Shown: positions 1 through 9,968 of the stretch, in pieces | Position numbering within the stretch: the first letter of the stretch is position 1 | How the letters are laid out: each line of letters opens with the position of its first letter | From: Leptospira haakeii | Lineage (GTDB): Bacteria; Spirochaetota; Leptospiria; Leptospirales; Leptospiraceae | DNA: 64,000 nucleotides | Reading direction: 5' to 3' | Assembly: GCF_002812045.1 (NCBI RefSeq) | Contig: NZ_NPEG01000012.1 | Coordinates: 60,016-124,015, forward strand | The notes under the pieces: model-generated | Database searches by the model: none | What the model was told of the DNA's origin: nothing | What the model saw: the letters and a program-made list of their open reading frames with translations, nothing else | Program-made: the position numbers and the translations under genes

Positions 1-1780
1 GTCTTCTTTCTTCTTCCTCACCATTTGGTTCTTCTAAACTCATAGAATGAGGGAAAGTCCCCTCTTCCAGACCGGTCAGGAATACTGTAGGAAATTCCAA
101 TCCTTTGGCATTATGGACCGTCATAAGATGAACATAGTCAGTAAGCTGAGCCGAATCCTCTTCAGAAGTAAGAAGGCTGATCTGATTCAGATATTCTTCA
201 AGGTTAGGAGATTCTTCCCTAGACTCATATTCTTCGATCGAGTTCACAAACTCCCGGACGTTCTCCACTTTAGATATCGCTTCCTCATCATGGATATCTC
301 TTTCCATATAATCGATCCAACCGGATCTTCCTACTATCTCCAAAGCGATCTTAGAAGGAAGTTCTCCTTTTTCCTTCCGATCGATCAGATCATCGAATAA
401 ATGATATAGTTCTTTCGCTTTTCCTAAACTTGCTTTTTTTAAAGGAAGATCAGGATGCCCGATTGCTTCTAAAAAAGAAATCCCTTGGTCTAAGGAAAAT
501 TTACGGATCTTCTCTATACTCGCCTCACCGATACCGCGAGGAGGTGTATTCACAATTCTTAATAAAGAATTGGAATCCATAGGATTTGCGACCACGTTTA
601 GATACGCGATCATATCCTTGATCTCTGCTCTATCAAAAAATCTGAAACCGCCGAAAATTTTATAGGGGATACCGGAGGCTCTAAGACCTTCCTCAAAATA
701 TCTGGACTGTGCGTTTGTTCTATAGAAGATCGCAAAATCTTTGTATTCAGATCCTCTCGCGGAACCTGCCCTGATCTTTTTGACTATATCGTAAGCTTCT
801 TCTGTTTCATTCTCGAATTGAGAAACCCCGATTGGTTCTCCCAATTCATTATTCGTGAATAATTCTTTCTCTTTTCTTCCGCTATTATTTGAAATTACTT
901 TAGACGCAGCGCGGATGATCCTGGAAGTAGAACGATAATTTTCCTCCAGCTTTACAACGTATGCATTCGGAAAATCACTTTCGAAGTTTAGAATATTCGA
1001 AATATCCGCCCCTCTCCAGGAATAGATGGATTGATCGTCGTCACCTACAACGCAGAGGTTTCCTCGGTCACCGGAAAGCAAACGTACCAATGTATATTGT
1101 GCCTTGTTTGTATCCTGATACTCATCCACCATGATATAATTCCATCTATCTTGGTAGGACTTAAGTACTCCTGGATTCTCTCTGAATAATTCTACGGTTT
1201 TTTGGATTAGATCCCCAAAATCCAATGCCTGGTTTTTTTTCTTACGTTTTTCATATTCTTCATAGATGTTTGAGATCATCTGAGATCTATGTGAAAAATT
1301 CTCTTTTCGAACATAAAGATCGGAATTGGAAAGTCCATCTTTCCAAGAAGAAAAGATCCCAGTCAAAGAAGAAGGTTTATACTGTTTAGGATCCTCATGT
1401 AGATCCTTAATCACTTGTTTGATTAAGGATTCTTGTAATACCGAATCATAAACCGTAAATCCGGACGGCATTCCAAGATAAGAAGTTTCCTTTCTCAAAA
1501 TATATAAGCAAAGAGAGTGAAATGTTTTGATCTGCACATTCCATGGAATGGAAGGAACAAGTTTGCCTACCCTTTCCAACATTTCTGCTGCCGCCTTATT
1601 GGTAAAAGTAAGCGCACAAATCGAATCTGTTCTTTTGTTTAGGATCAAATTTGCGATCCTATGGGTGATTACCCTGGTTTTCCCGGAGCCTGCACCTGCT
1701 AAAATTAAAACAGGCCCTTCCAATCTTTCAACTGCGGCTTTCTGCGGATCGTTTAAGCCTTGTACTAGATCAACTGACAA
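1..1780 (-). CDS. pcrA: ATP-dependent DNA helicase PcrA/UvrD (3' end cut by window edge)
   Basis: Superfamily 1A 3'-5' helicase of repair and replication. About 593 residues are visible. Walker A AGAGSGKT is at residues 28-35, the Walker B/DEXX-type motif VDEYQDTN and the motif III-like stretch QSIYSWRGAD follow, and near the window edge the motif-V-type stretch PHSMSLEEPNGEEEERR appears, so roughly the last 100-150 residues lie outside. The start is TTG at 1780-1778, chosen because AAGGAG sits 8 bases upstream (1794-1789), overlapping the bamA stop codon, and the protein begins MSVDLVQGLNDPQKAAV as in PcrA. Only about 12 bases separate it from bamA, so it is probably translated from the same transcript. 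PcrA versus UvrD naming is a family judgement. Confidence 0.93.
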   Translation of the reverse strand, partial: MSVDLVQGLNDPQKAAVERLEGPVLILAGAGSGKTRVITHRIANLILNKRTDSICALTFTNKAAAEMLERVGKLVPSIPWNVQIKTFHSLCLYILRKETSYLGMPSGFTVYDSVLQESLIKQVIKDLHEDPKQYKPSSLTGIFSSWKDGLSNSDLYVRKENFSHRSQMISNIYEEYEKRKKKNQALDFGDLIQKTVELFRENPGVLKSYQDRWNYIMVDEYQDTNKAQYTLVRLLSGDRGNLCVVGDDDQSIYSWRGADISNILNFESDFPNAYVVKLEENYRSTSRIIRAASKVISNNSGRKEKELFTNNELGEPIGVSQFENETEEAYDIVKKIRAGSARGSEYKDFAIFYRTNAQSRYFEEGLRASGIPYKIFGGFRFFDRAEIKDMIAYLNVVANPMDSNSLLRIVNTPPRGIGEASIEKIRKFSLDQGISFLEAIGHPDLPLKKASLGKAKELYHLFDDLIDRKEKGELPSKIALEIVGRSGWIDYMERDIHDEEAISKVENVREFVNSIEEYESREESPNLEEYLNQISLLTSEEDSAQLTDYVHLMTVHNAKGLEFPTVFLTGLEEGTFPHSMSLEEPNGEEEERR

Positions 1781-1792
1781 AGCAAAAACTCC

Positions 1793-4690
1793 TTAAAATC
1801 TATAATCACCGATACCGAATACGAACTGAAATGCGTTGTCAGATTCATATCTTTCGAAAGGTGCCCAGAAATTTCCGGTAGGTTTTAACTTTTGGGCAAA
1901 GTAAATACGTAAAGGAAGAACAGGAATCTGAACCCTCAGACCCACACCCCAGGAATATCTCATTCTATCCATAGCAACGTTATCCGCTGATAGGATCAAT
2001 CTTCCCGGGTTATTCAATTCGTCGTAGGTTACGTCAGCCTTACGTCCATTCTGCAAATTGAAATTGTTTTGGATGTACCAACCGAGCGGATTTGCAGCAA
2101 TCTGATCCGCCTTATTTTTATCATAAGATTCGAAATAATCCTTTTTAGTTCCTACGGCACGGTTCGTCTGTTCGTAAAGTGCTCCTCCATCCAAGAAGAC
2201 CACGAGCCAGAGTAAACTTGGCTCAATAGGTATACGAATCTCAGTATCGAAAAGTAGACGATGTTGGGCACCATCTCTCCATTCAACAGGGTATTTTTGG
2301 TCGTTATAATACCAACCTCTCAAGGATTCATAACCACCTATGATGAGTAAATCCTGAGGACGGATATAAGGATCCTGGACAGGATCCTGGCTATGAGATC
2401 CTCCTGCAGGAGTTCTTTGGAAAATAAAAGTATCGGAAGTCCTGAACTCTTGGACCACTCTCCATCTACGAAGGGCGTTATTCCGGATCAAGCCGCCGAA
2501 AGTAAAATCAAACCAAGTATGATAGTATTCCGCTAAGATCCTATATTGGTCGAAGTGAGAAGATCCACCCAAATACTGTCCTACGTTATCTACCTGGAAG
2601 AGTAGATCATATCCGCGAGTAGGAGCAAATACGTTATCTCGGATATCATAGGCCAGACCATTTGTAACCTGAGAACGGAATTGCCATCCCCTTCTTACGT
2701 TAGCCAAAACCGCATCCGATACAAGTGCTGTCGGATTTGAATAAGAGTAAAATGCAGGAGTATATCTATGGAAGTGAGTCCAGTTGGTTCCAAGTCTGTG
2801 AGCCACTCCCATGGTGACCCCTAAACCGTTGTTATCGTAAGTAGCGTTCTCGACAGTTGGAGAAGTTGTACTATCTGAAATAGAGATCGTAGAAGTAGAA
2901 CCTAAGAAGATGGTTCTCGAAAAATAGAACATGGAAAGTGAAAGAGACCAAGGAGTATCATACATCCAAGGTTCAGTCCATGAGATTTGAAAGGATCTAC
3001 GATAAGGTCCGAACTCTAGACGTCCCGAAACTTTTTGACCAGTTCCGTTTAAGTTGTTCTCACCAATTTCAGTAAAGATCGTAAATCCAGTGATCGTTCC
3101 ATAACCACCACCCATGGAAACTGTTCCAGTAGGCTGTTCTAACACTTCAATCACCAGGTTCATCTTTGTATCATCTGAACCTGGCCTCATGTTAAAGTTT
3201 ACTTCTTTGAAATAACCTAGGTTAAAAATCCTCTCCCTGGAACGGTTTACCAAAGTAGAATCGAATAAGTCTCCCGATTTAAAGAGTAACTCTCGTCGGA
3301 TTACTTTGTCCTGGGTTTTCTTATTTCCTTTGATGATTACGTTTTCGATCTGAGCCAGGTTGTTCTCACGAATGGTAAAATCGACGTGAACGAATTTACG
3401 CCCCCTCAGTTCAGGAGTATCTCTATAAATTTCTCTTAATTTACGGATATTTAATTGTTTATATTCTTCTTCGCAGGACTTTTTTTCCACCTCGGTCTTT
3501 CTGGAGGCGCAATTTTCATAATACTCCAGACTTTCAGAATCCAAAGAAACGATCTTTCTTCTTGGAATTACCTGAGCAAAAATATGTCCTTTAGAACCGT
3601 AGAGTTCGTTAACAGTGGCTCTGTCTCTGGAGAACACCGTCTCGTCGAAAATTTCTCCTGCATCTTTAGAACTGTAATCTAAAGATTTTTCAATCTCCGG
3701 GATAGTAAACAGAGGTTTTAATTTGTCCTTAGGAGTTTCAGGAGGGTTATTCTCTTTGTTCAAGAAGATGGGTCTTCCATCCCCGTCCGTAGTCATATCA
3801 TGAGCGACTGTATATCCGTTAAAATAATACACCTGTCCTTCGTAGAGTTTGATATTGACTATGATTACCCTTCTGTTTTTCTTTTCAGGATTTTCCCAAT
3901 GGATCTCCCAGTTGGTACCTTCTCGGATCAGCTCCGAGTCCAAATACCCTTTACTTCTTAAATAAGCTTGAATGACTTCTTTATCTTTTTCGAAGGAACT
4001 TTCTTTAAAGTTACCACCCTCGAATAGACCTTCTTCTTTTAACTCCATGAGTCCTAAGATCTCTGAAGTTTCGATGGTCTCATTTCCATAGATATTGATT
4101 TTTGCGACAGGGATCTCTTCTCCCTCGTCAATGATGAAGCGAACCTTTACTAAGTTTGTCTTTGGATCAGGTTTTCCAAGTTCAACTTTTACATAAGCAA
4201 GGAAGAATCCTTCATCTTTATATTTTTGTAATATAACGTCCCTGGATTTCGTGACTTTCTGAGGAGTAATTACTTCGTTATCTTTAAGAGGCATTTTATC
4301 TCGGAGGTCTGCAGGAAAAACTTCGTCGGCTCCGATAAATTCAACTTCCTTAACTCGCGGCCTTTCTCTCAGTTCGAAAATTACGCGAACGCCCCCTTCC
4401 ATTTCTTCTGCTTTAATATCTATAAAGTAGAAGAATCCGGATGCGAATAATGCTTTTAAATCCCGATCTATGATCCCTCTGGTGAGAAGTTTGCCTGTTC
4501 TCAATTCCAAAAGACCACTGATGTCCGAATCAGATGTGTTTTTATTTCCGTTAAATTTTATTTCTTTTACGATCTTTCCGAAATAATCACTCTTTTTCGA
4601 GAAAAGTTGAGAGATCTCGCCGGAGTAAAAAAAGAATCCGCTTACAAAAATAACGGCAAAAGATTTATATATAGATAATTTTCGTTTCAA
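1793..4690 (-). CDS. bamA: Outer membrane protein assembly factor BamA (Omp85)
   Basis: Inserts beta-barrel proteins into the outer membrane. 965 residues: a hydrophobic N-terminal signal segment (about residues 8-25), five POTRA-like repeats (roughly 37-525, the fifth starting IENVIIKGNKKTQDKVIRREL), then the Omp85 barrel ending in Phe (GIGDYRF), the usual outer-membrane C-terminal signature. It is longer than the 810-residue E. coli protein, mostly because the fourth POTRA region is enlarged and holds two Cys about 13 residues apart. The start is TTG; in-frame stops lie upstream and no ATG fits. No strong ribosome site is visible, so the exact start is uncertain. It follows exbD by 87 bases and precedes pcrA. 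Confidence 0.95.
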   Translation of the reverse strand: MKRKLSIYKSFAVIFVSGFFFYSGEISQLFSKKSDYFGKIVKEIKFNGNKNTSDSDISGLLELRTGKLLTRGIIDRDLKALFASGFFYFIDIKAEEMEGGVRVIFELRERPRVKEVEFIGADEVFPADLRDKMPLKDNEVITPQKVTKSRDVILQKYKDEGFFLAYVKVELGKPDPKTNLVKVRFIIDEGEEIPVAKINIYGNETIETSEILGLMELKEEGLFEGGNFKESSFEKDKEVIQAYLRSKGYLDSELIREGTNWEIHWENPEKKNRRVIIVNIKLYEGQVYYFNGYTVAHDMTTDGDGRPIFLNKENNPPETPKDKLKPLFTIPEIEKSLDYSSKDAGEIFDETVFSRDRATVNELYGSKGHIFAQVIPRRKIVSLDSESLEYYENCASRKTEVEKKSCEEEYKQLNIRKLREIYRDTPELRGRKFVHVDFTIRENNLAQIENVIIKGNKKTQDKVIRRELLFKSGDLFDSTLVNRSRERIFNLGYFKEVNFNMRPGSDDTKMNLVIEVLEQPTGTVSMGGGYGTITGFTIFTEIGENNLNGTGQKVSGRLEFGPYRRSFQISWTEPWMYDTPWSLSLSMFYFSRTIFLGSTSTISISDSTTSPTVENATYDNNGLGVTMGVAHRLGTNWTHFHRYTPAFYSYSNPTALVSDAVLANVRRGWQFRSQVTNGLAYDIRDNVFAPTRGYDLLFQVDNVGQYLGGSSHFDQYRILAEYYHTWFDFTFGGLIRNNALRRWRVVQEFRTSDTFIFQRTPAGGSHSQDPVQDPYIRPQDLLIIGGYESLRGWYYNDQKYPVEWRDGAQHRLLFDTEIRIPIEPSLLWLVVFLDGGALYEQTNRAVGTKKDYFESYDKNKADQIAANPLGWYIQNNFNLQNGRKADVTYDELNNPGRLILSADNVAMDRMRYSWGVGLRVQIPVLPLRIYFAQKLKPTGNFWAPFERYESDNAFQFVFGIGDYRF

Positions 4691-4777
4691 GAGTCTTTTG
4701 AAATCGCCATAAGGCTTTATTTAAATTCGAGGCAGTTTTCCTTTCTCGAAATAAGTCTTTAGATCCACCTGGGCGGA

Positions 4778-5245
4778 TCACTGACCTCCCGGTTGACGAA
4801 CCATCGCAAGATTGAATCTTGTAACTCCGGCTTCGTTCACTTTATCGATCACTTTGACGATGGTTTGGTAATTCGCTCCACCATCGCCTCTGATAATCAC
4901 CCGATTTTTACTCTGTTCTTTTTTATCTTTGTCGTCGCCCTGGTTTTGGCCATTGAACAATTTTATCTTTTCAGTCAGTTTTTCCAAAGGAACAGGTTCA
5001 GTGTCTTTATCTAGGAAAATTTTCCCGTCCTTATTGACAGTGATCACCAATTCGTCCTTTTTCTTTTCCTGAGCAGTGCTGGAAGATCTAGGAAGTTCTA
5101 TTTTTACGACTGTGGATTTTTCCAAGGTCGCGTTCATCAAAAAATAAATTACGATGAAACAGATAACGTCGATCATAGGTGCAAGCTCTATTTGGCCTGC
5201 CCTAAAACTTCCGCCTTCTCCCCGATTCCACTTTCTGAATTTCAT
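4778..5245 (-). CDS. Biopolymer transport protein ExbD/TolR family
   Basis: Peptidoglycan-side partner of a proton-driven motor in the inner membrane. 155 residues: short cytoplasmic N-terminus, one membrane helix (about 21-43) containing the proton-relay Asp26 in APMIDV, then a periplasmic domain with a Lys-rich linker (about residues 90-113). It starts one base after the ExbB stop, so the two are translationally coupled. The partner beyond the motor (TonB-type or TolA-type) is not in the window, so TolR versus ExbD cannot be settled. Its position directly before bamA suggests an envelope maintenance role, which is inference. Confidence 0.92.
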   Translation of the reverse strand: MKFRKWNRGEGGSFRAGQIELAPMIDVICFIVIYFLMNATLEKSTVVKIELPRSSSTAQEKKKDELVITVNKDGKIFLDKDTEPVPLEKLTEKIKLFNGQNQGDDKDKKEQSKNRVIIRGDGGANYQTIVKVIDKVNEAGVTRFNLAMVRQPGGQ

Positions 5246-5246
5246 T

Positions 5247-5906
5247 TTATTTTAAAAACCTAAGTGCCTGCTCGGAAAGACTTTCCATTTCGGAAATTGC
5301 GTCTTCTTTTTTCTTTTGGAAGAAGTTATGGAAAATATAAGCCGGGATCGCAACCGCAAGTCCCATAGCTGTAGTGATCAATGCCTCACTGATCCCTACT
5401 TCCGCTCCTCTTGTTCCAGAACCCTCTGCAAAGGAACGAATAATCCCAAGAACTGTTCCCAATACTCCTAAAAGTGGAGAGATAGTTGCAATTGTAGCTA
5501 ACGGAGAAAGGAATTTTTCCATTCTTTGGATCTGATTTAATCCTTGTGTAAGGATCTCATCATCCACAGAAGATGCGTTTTTCTTAAACTGAGTAATACC
5601 TGCTTGTAAAACTTGAGAGACTGGGCCTTGGCTCAGACTTCTCATCAGATCGGAAGCGGAATCGTAGTTTTTTTCTCTGAGTAGATCTTTTACCCTTCTC
5701 CAATCATCAGGAGTAATTGACTTCCAACGAGAGAAGAAGATCAGCCTTTCTATGATTATCGTAAATCCTACTATAGAAACTAGAAGGATCAGAATAGGTA
5801 CTGTTTCCGGCGGAATAATGGAAACCAAAGAATCTGTTTTGGCAAGAATCATATCGGCTTGAGGTTCTCCATGGAGTAGGGTTTCCAACTCGGCTGTCCC
5901 TGCCAA
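5247..5906 (-). CDS. MotA/TolQ/ExbB proton channel family protein
   Basis: Channel-forming subunit of an ExbBD/TolQR motor. 219 residues with three predicted helices: about 35-58 ([17 protein letters not shown]), about 130-155 ([18 protein letters not shown]) and about 168-192 ([18 protein letters not shown]), the conserved family core. The 5' end is ambiguous: the reading frame opens at TTG 5906 without a clear ribosome site, and an internal ATG (residue 19) preceded by GGAGAA is an alternative. A short AT-rich hairpin lies in the 77-base gap after recN (about 5916-5935). Cotranscription with exbD is near certain, and with bamA and pcrA likely. Confidence 0.92.
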   Translation of the reverse strand: MAGTAELETLLHGEPQADMILAKTDSLVSIIPPETVPILILLVSIVGFTIIIERLIFFSRWKSITPDDWRRVKDLLREKNYDSASDLMRSLSQGPVSQVLQAGITQFKKNASSVDDEILTQGLNQIQRMEKFLSPLATIATISPLLGVLGTVLGIIRSFAEGSGTRGAEVGISEALITTAMGLAVAIPAYIFHNFFQKKKEDAISEMESLSEQALRFLK

Positions 5907-5983
5907 ACGATTTTTAAAAGGAAGTTTTCCTTTTTACCGGAAGCAAATTCTGCCCCAGTAAAAAGCGAATATTAGAAGACGTA

Positions 5984-7690
5984 TTATACCGCCTTCTTTT
6001 TGAGCAATTCCTTAGCGTGATGGAGAGCGCCTTTGGAGATATTTTGACCCGCGATCATTCTCGCAAGTTCCATGGTTCTCTCCTCCATTCCTAAGAATTC
6101 AGTTTCGGAGACTGTTCTTCCCTCTTTGAGTCGTTTACTTACGAGAAGATGATGATCTGCAGCCGCAGCTATCTGCTGTAAATGTGTGACCAATATGATT
6201 TGATGAGTTTTAGAAAGGGTTCTGAGTTTTTTTGCTACGTCGGAAGCAATCTCTCCACCCAGACCGGAGTCAATCTCATCAAAAACTAAAACTTTTCCGT
6301 CAAAATTGGAACCAAGCACACTTTTGATGGCCAACATTACTCTCGAAATTTCTCCTCCAGATGCAATTTTACGAAGAGGTCTTGGCTTTTCTCCAGGGTT
6401 CGGACTAAAATAGAATTCTGCCTGATCCAATCCGAATTCGTTAACCAAATAGGATTTTCCCTGGGCCTCAACTTCTCCTTCTGGGCTTGTTTCCCAACGA
6501 AGCACCACTTGTAAACCCGCACCCTTCATTCCCAAAACTTCTAGCTCTGATTTGAGTTTGGATTCGAACTTGTTTAATACTTCTCGCCTAGATTTGGAAA
6601 GTTGCAAACAAGCCTGGGTAAGCTTATCTGCTGCCTTTTTCTTTTCTTTTTCCAGAGAAGTTTTAGAATCTAAATTCTGTTCCAAGGCGGAAAGTTCATC
6701 CTCTGCCTTTTTTTTAGTTTCTAAAATTTCAGAAATTGAGTTTCCATATTTTTTCTTCAATTTTTGGATTAGATCGAGTCTGGATTGTACATGAGATAAC
6801 CTTTCCGGAGAGAAAAATACCTCTTCCTTTTGGTCCTGAGCAGTAGTATTTATCTCACGAATCGTAACGTATGCTTCCTTAAGGGCGGAATCCATTTCGT
6901 TTAATGATTCATTCAGAACTTTAATCTTATCGGAGGCAGCTAAGACCTTGGGAAAAATCCCCAAAACAGAAGATTCACTTTCATGTAAGTAACCGGTGAT
7001 TATATCTAGGTTCTCCGCGAGTTTTTCCCCGTGAACTAGTAGGTTTTCTTCCTTGCTTAGTTCCTCCTCTTCTCCCAATTTTAAATTGGCAGTATGAACC
7101 TCTTCTATCTGGTATTGAAGTATCTCTTTTTTACGATTTCTATCTGCATGAGATAATTCTAATTCTTCCAATCTTTTTTTGAGGCTTTTATAAGTTAAGA
7201 ATCCTTCCTTTACTTCTCCTCTTAAAGTATGTAAACCTGCAAAACTATCCAGTATATCCAACTGTTGGGCCTTGTCCAAAAGTAGAATCTGGTCATTTTG
7301 GTTATGTACTTCGGATAAAATCTCTCCTAAACCTCGAAGTACCTGAGCAGAAGAAAGTGAATGATTGATCTGTATTTTTGTTTTTCCGTCTCGAGTGAAT
7401 TCTTTTCGAATCACAATTACGGAACCGTTTAAGGGAAATCCATGTTCCTGCATCCAAACTTTGGCACTTGCATTTTGGGAAATATCAAATCCAGCTTCTA
7501 AACAATATTTATCCGAGCCTGTTCGGATATCCATTGTACTGCTCTTTCCCCCGAGCAAGGAAGAAAGAGCATCCAGTAAGAGGGATTTTCCAGAACCAGT
7601 CTCTCCCGTAATCGCAGTTAAGCCACCTCTTAAGTCGATCTGGGCTGATTCAATTAATGCAAAGTCTCGAATTGTAATTGTTTGAAGCAT
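5984..7690 (-). CDS. recN: DNA repair protein RecN
   Basis: SMC-like ATPase acting at double-strand breaks. 568 residues from the chosen start. Walker A GETGSGKS is at 29-36, a long coiled coil fills the middle (about 160-390), and the C-terminal half carries the ABC signature [14 protein letters not shown] and Walker [15 protein letters not shown]. The frame extends 8 codons further upstream (7714), but AAGGGGG lies 6-7 bases before the ATG at 7690, so the shorter form is preferred. It is the first gene of the minus-strand run recN-exbBD-bamA-pcrA. I looked for a TTTG-N5-CAAA LexA-type box upstream and did not find one. Confidence 0.95.
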   Translation of the reverse strand: MLQTITIRDFALIESAQIDLRGGLTAITGETGSGKSLLLDALSSLLGGKSSTMDIRTGSDKYCLEAGFDISQNASAKVWMQEHGFPLNGSVIVIRKEFTRDGKTKIQINHSLSSAQVLRGLGEILSEVHNQNDQILLLDKAQQLDILDSFAGLHTLRGEVKEGFLTYKSLKKRLEELELSHADRNRKKEILQYQIEEVHTANLKLGEEEELSKEENLLVHGEKLAENLDIITGYLHESESSVLGIFPKVLAASDKIKVLNESLNEMDSALKEAYVTIREINTTAQDQKEEVFFSPERLSHVQSRLDLIQKLKKKYGNSISEILETKKKAEDELSALEQNLDSKTSLEKEKKKAADKLTQACLQLSKSRREVLNKFESKLKSELEVLGMKGAGLQVVLRWETSPEGEVEAQGKSYLVNEFGLDQAEFYFSPNPGEKPRPLRKIASGGEISRVMLAIKSVLGSNFDGKVLVFDEIDSGLGGEIASDVAKKLRTLSKTHQIILVTHLQQIAAAADHHLLVSKRLKEGRTVSETEFLGMEERTMELARMIAGQNISKGALHHAKELLKKKAV

Positions 7691-7939
7691 GATTTGCCCC
7701 CTTGATAATAACATACTATTCGTATATTTATATACTTTTGTAAACTATTTTTTTGTATAGTATTCTAAAAAAAGCGGAAAAGCTATTATAATGGGATCCT
7801 TGGCATAGCATATTCTACAATAAACAATTGATAGCGAATAGGTCCGGAATTGATTATTCAGATACGGTTAATTTAATAAAATCGTGATATTCTAAAATGA
7901 AAAGGATTTGAAATCAATTGAAGTCGGGTTAATTTCACT
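7691..7939. other. AT-rich spacer upstream of recN
   Basis: Very AT-rich stretch with many TATA-like hexamers on both strands, for example TATAAT near 7783 on the plus strand and TTTACA on the minus strand near 7740. It presumably holds the recN promoter and any promoter of the small plus-strand gene, but no single -35/-10 pair stands out. No coding potential seen. Confidence 0.5.
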
Positions 7940-8269
7940 ATGGTCGGCCTGATAAGCATGTGTAAACCAGAGAATACATCATTCGGAATTGGATTCTTTT
8001 GCTGCCTTTTCCTTCTTTTTAGCTGCCATCAAATTACCAGCACCTATATTTTCGATGATACAGTTAGAACAATTTATGAATATAAACAAGTTTCCTCATG
8101 TAGCACTGTCAATTTGGATTACCTCTACTTTAAATGGCATTTAGACTTAGATTCCGGAGAATTTTGTGAAGGTAATATCTACACTTCTCCTATAGCCATA
8201 AATTGTTATTCATATTCGATCAACTCTACAGACTTAACAATTGATTCCAAAGTATACATAAAACAATAA
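7940..8269 (+). CDS. Small putative lipoprotein, function unknown
   Basis: Up to 109 residues. A hydrophobic segment ends in a lipobox-like LLFSC, giving a mature protein of about 80 residues with three further Cys. An internal Met seven residues in would give a cleaner signal peptide start (MCKPENTSFG). Neither start has a convincing ribosome site, and the gene lies alone in an AT-rich spacer, so it could be a decaying or spurious reading frame. The lipobox after a hydrophobic run is the main argument for reality. Not recognised as a named family. Confidence 0.45.
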   Translation: MVGLISMCKPENTSFGIGFFCCLFLLFSCHQITSTYIFDDTVRTIYEYKQVSSCSTVNLDYLYFKWHLDLDSGEFCEGNIYTSPIAINCYSYSINSTDLTIDSKVYIKQ

Positions 8270-8302
8270 TCTCTTCCTCCACCCCGCGAAAGATCGAGCC
8301 GT

Positions 8303-8334
8303 GGTCACAAAATCGTGAATACGATTTTTTGACC
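8303..8334. repeat. 32-base perfect nested inverted repeat
   Basis: Symmetric hairpin: outer arms GGTCA/TGACC, 2-base internal bulges on each side, inner arms AAATCGT/ACGATTT and loop GAAT. It lies downstream of the small lipoprotein gene in a GC-rich patch that contrasts with the AT-rich spacer. It could be a terminator for that gene or one part of a repeat element together with the inverted repeat at 8350-8379. Confidence 0.7.
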
Positions 8335-8349
8335 GGAGGCGAGAGCTTG

Positions 8350-8379
8350 GTCCGAGCCGGATCCGAGTCCGGATCGGAC
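8350..8379. repeat. 30-base GC-rich imperfect palindrome
   Basis: Outer arms GTCCGA/TCGGAC are perfect. The inner part (CCGGATCC and TCCGGATC) pairs with isolated mismatches. It sits 16 bases after the preceding hairpin and about 120 bases before the HATPase gene. Confidence 0.65.
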
Positions 8380-8501
8380 GCGGCCCGAACTTTAAGTTTG
8401 TATCCTTTTTGAGATCTGAGATTGGCTGATTTTTGATTGCATGAATCATCCTAGAGGAAAGACTGGGATTGATTTTTACCCCTGCAGAGGACTGAACGAG
8501 C

Positions 8502-9206
8502 ATGGCAAAAAGTTTCAAAGATTTAGACGCCCAGCTCTCAGATTACATCCTCAACCGCTCCCGCATCTCCGTTCAATCTTCCAGAATGAATTCCAAATTG
8601 GAAAAATACGTTTTACGTATTCTAACGGAAGTTCTGGAAAAATTAGGCCAGACTAGATACATAGAGATGTTATATACGATCACCAAAGAAATGGCGATCA
8701 ACGGTGTGAAGGCCAACCAAAAGAGGGTTTTCTTCGAAGATCTTGGTCTGGATATCCGAAATCATGAACATTATGACCAGGGTCTGGCCCAGTTCAAACA
8801 GAACTTCTCCGAAAAAATGGCCGATGAATACGGGAAGCGTTGTCTTGCCAGAGGCGTTTTTGTCAAAATTTCAGTTACCTATGCCCCAGAAGGTTTGGTG
8901 GTCGAAGTAGTTAATAATACTCCCGTGATCGAGATCGAAGAATCTCGTATGAGGGAGAAAATGAGAAAGGCGATGGAATATAATGATATCGCCGAGTTCT
9001 ATATGGATAATATGGACAATACAGAAGGAGCCGGTCTTGGGATCGCTCTCATCATGATACTTCTCAAAAGTGAGAATATTGATCCAAACCTTTTTAGGAT
9101 CCAAACGAGCGCCGCAGAAACTGTCGCCAGGGTAGAAATCCCTTTCACCGACAATTACGTAACCATTAGAAGTAAGGAAATCAACCAAGTTGGAAATCAC
9201 AAATAA
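8502..9206 (+). CDS. Histidine-kinase-like ATPase-fold (HATPase) protein
   Basis: 234 residues. The C-terminal half resembles a GHKL ATPase: [12 protein letters not shown] is an N-box-like strand with Asn, and [16 protein letters not shown] is a G2-box-like glycine loop. I see no phospho-acceptor His domain, receiver or membrane segment. The N-terminal 120 residues are helical ([43 protein letters not shown]) and could be a dimerisation or partner-binding region. AGAGGA precedes the ATG by about 10 bases. The 3' end overlaps the SDR gene by 17 bases, implying translational coupling. Function beyond the fold is unknown; a partner-switch kinase or signalling ATPase are options. Confidence 0.8.
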   Translation: MAKSFKDLDAQLSDYILNRSRISVQSSRMNSKLEKYVLRILTEVLEKLGQTRYIEMLYTITKEMAINGVKANQKRVFFEDLGLDIRNHEHYDQGLAQFKQNFSEKMADEYGKRCLARGVFVKISVTYAPEGLVVEVVNNTPVIEIEESRMREKMRKAMEYNDIAEFYMDNMDNTEGAGLGIALIMILLKSENIDPNLFRIQTSAAETVARVEIPFTDNYVTIRSKEINQVGNHK

Positions 9207-9960
9207 GACTGCCGTAGTTACCGGTTCTGCCGGAGGCTTAGGCAAAGAGATGGCCCTTCATTTTGCGAAATTGAGAGCCAATATCGTTCTATCGGATATC
9301 TCCGAGGAGAAACTTGCAGGTGCCAAAAAAGAGATCGAAGCGCTAGGTGCTAAGGTAATCGCGGTTCCGACAGACGTTTCTAAGGAAAAAGACGCTGTTG
9401 AACTCATGGAAAAAGCAGTTTCCGCTTTTGGTTCCGTGGATATTGCAGTTTTAAATGCCGGGATTTTAAGAGATGGTCTCTTAATAAAAGCGGATAAACA
9501 AACTGGTAAAGTTGCGTCCAAGATGTCTTTGGCAGAATGGCAGGCTGTAATCGATGTAAACCTGACCGGAGTATTCCTAACAGGTAGAGAAGCAGCGGTT
9601 CAAATGGTAAATAACGGTACTAAAGGGGTGATAATCCCTATCGCCTCCGTTTCAATGCACGGTAACCCCGGACAAACTAATTATTCCGCGGCAAAAGCGG
9701 GTGTGGCTGCCATGACCAAATTATGGGCAAAGGAACTCAGCCGTTACGGTATCAGAGTCGCAGGGATTGCACCTGGATTCATCGCTACTGAAATGGTAAT
9801 GAAAGACATGAATCCGGAAGCTCTCAAAAAATGGGAATCTTTGATCCCGATCGGTAGATTGGGTAGACCGGATGAAATTGCAAACACAGCGGTATTCATC
9901 GCTCAAAACGATCTGGTAGACGGAGTCGTTTTGGAAATTTCCGGAGGGGTCAAAATTTGA
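9190..9960 (+). CDS. SDR family oxidoreductase (FabG-like)
   Basis: 256 residues, classical short-chain dehydrogenase length. NAD(P)-binding motif TGSAGGLGK at about 10-18, NAG motif (LNAGIL), catalytic Ser in ASVSMHG and the YSAAK active site. Closest in style to 3-oxoacyl-ACP reductases, but the substrate cannot be read from the sequence. The start is TTG at 9190, with AAGGA 11 bases upstream inside the previous gene; the overlap suggests coupled translation. The stop codon lies inside the terminator hairpin at 9946-9964. Confidence 0.9.
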   Translation: MEITNKTAVVTGSAGGLGKEMALHFAKLRANIVLSDISEEKLAGAKKEIEALGAKVIAVPTDVSKEKDAVELMEKAVSAFGSVDIAVLNAGILRDGLLIKADKQTGKVASKMSLAEWQAVIDVNLTGVFLTGREAAVQMVNNGTKGVIIPIASVSMHGNPGQTNYSAAKAGVAAMTKLWAKELSRYGIRVAGIAPGFIATEMVMKDMNPEALKKWESLIPIGRLGRPDEIANTAVFIAQNDLVDGVVLEISGGVKI

Positions 9961-9968
9961 CCCCTTTG
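9946..9968 (+). terminator. Terminator overlapping the SDR stop codon
   Basis: GGGGTCAAA and TTTGACCCC form a near-perfect palindrome (9946-9964) followed by TTTG. The TGA stop (9958-9960) lies within the stem, so termination structure and the end of translation overlap. Confidence 0.7.

Noticed and set aside
8234..8518. Minus-strand 94-residue frame in the spacer
   Set aside because: Covers two palindromes and the start of the HATPase gene; composition is unlike a protein and there is no start signal.
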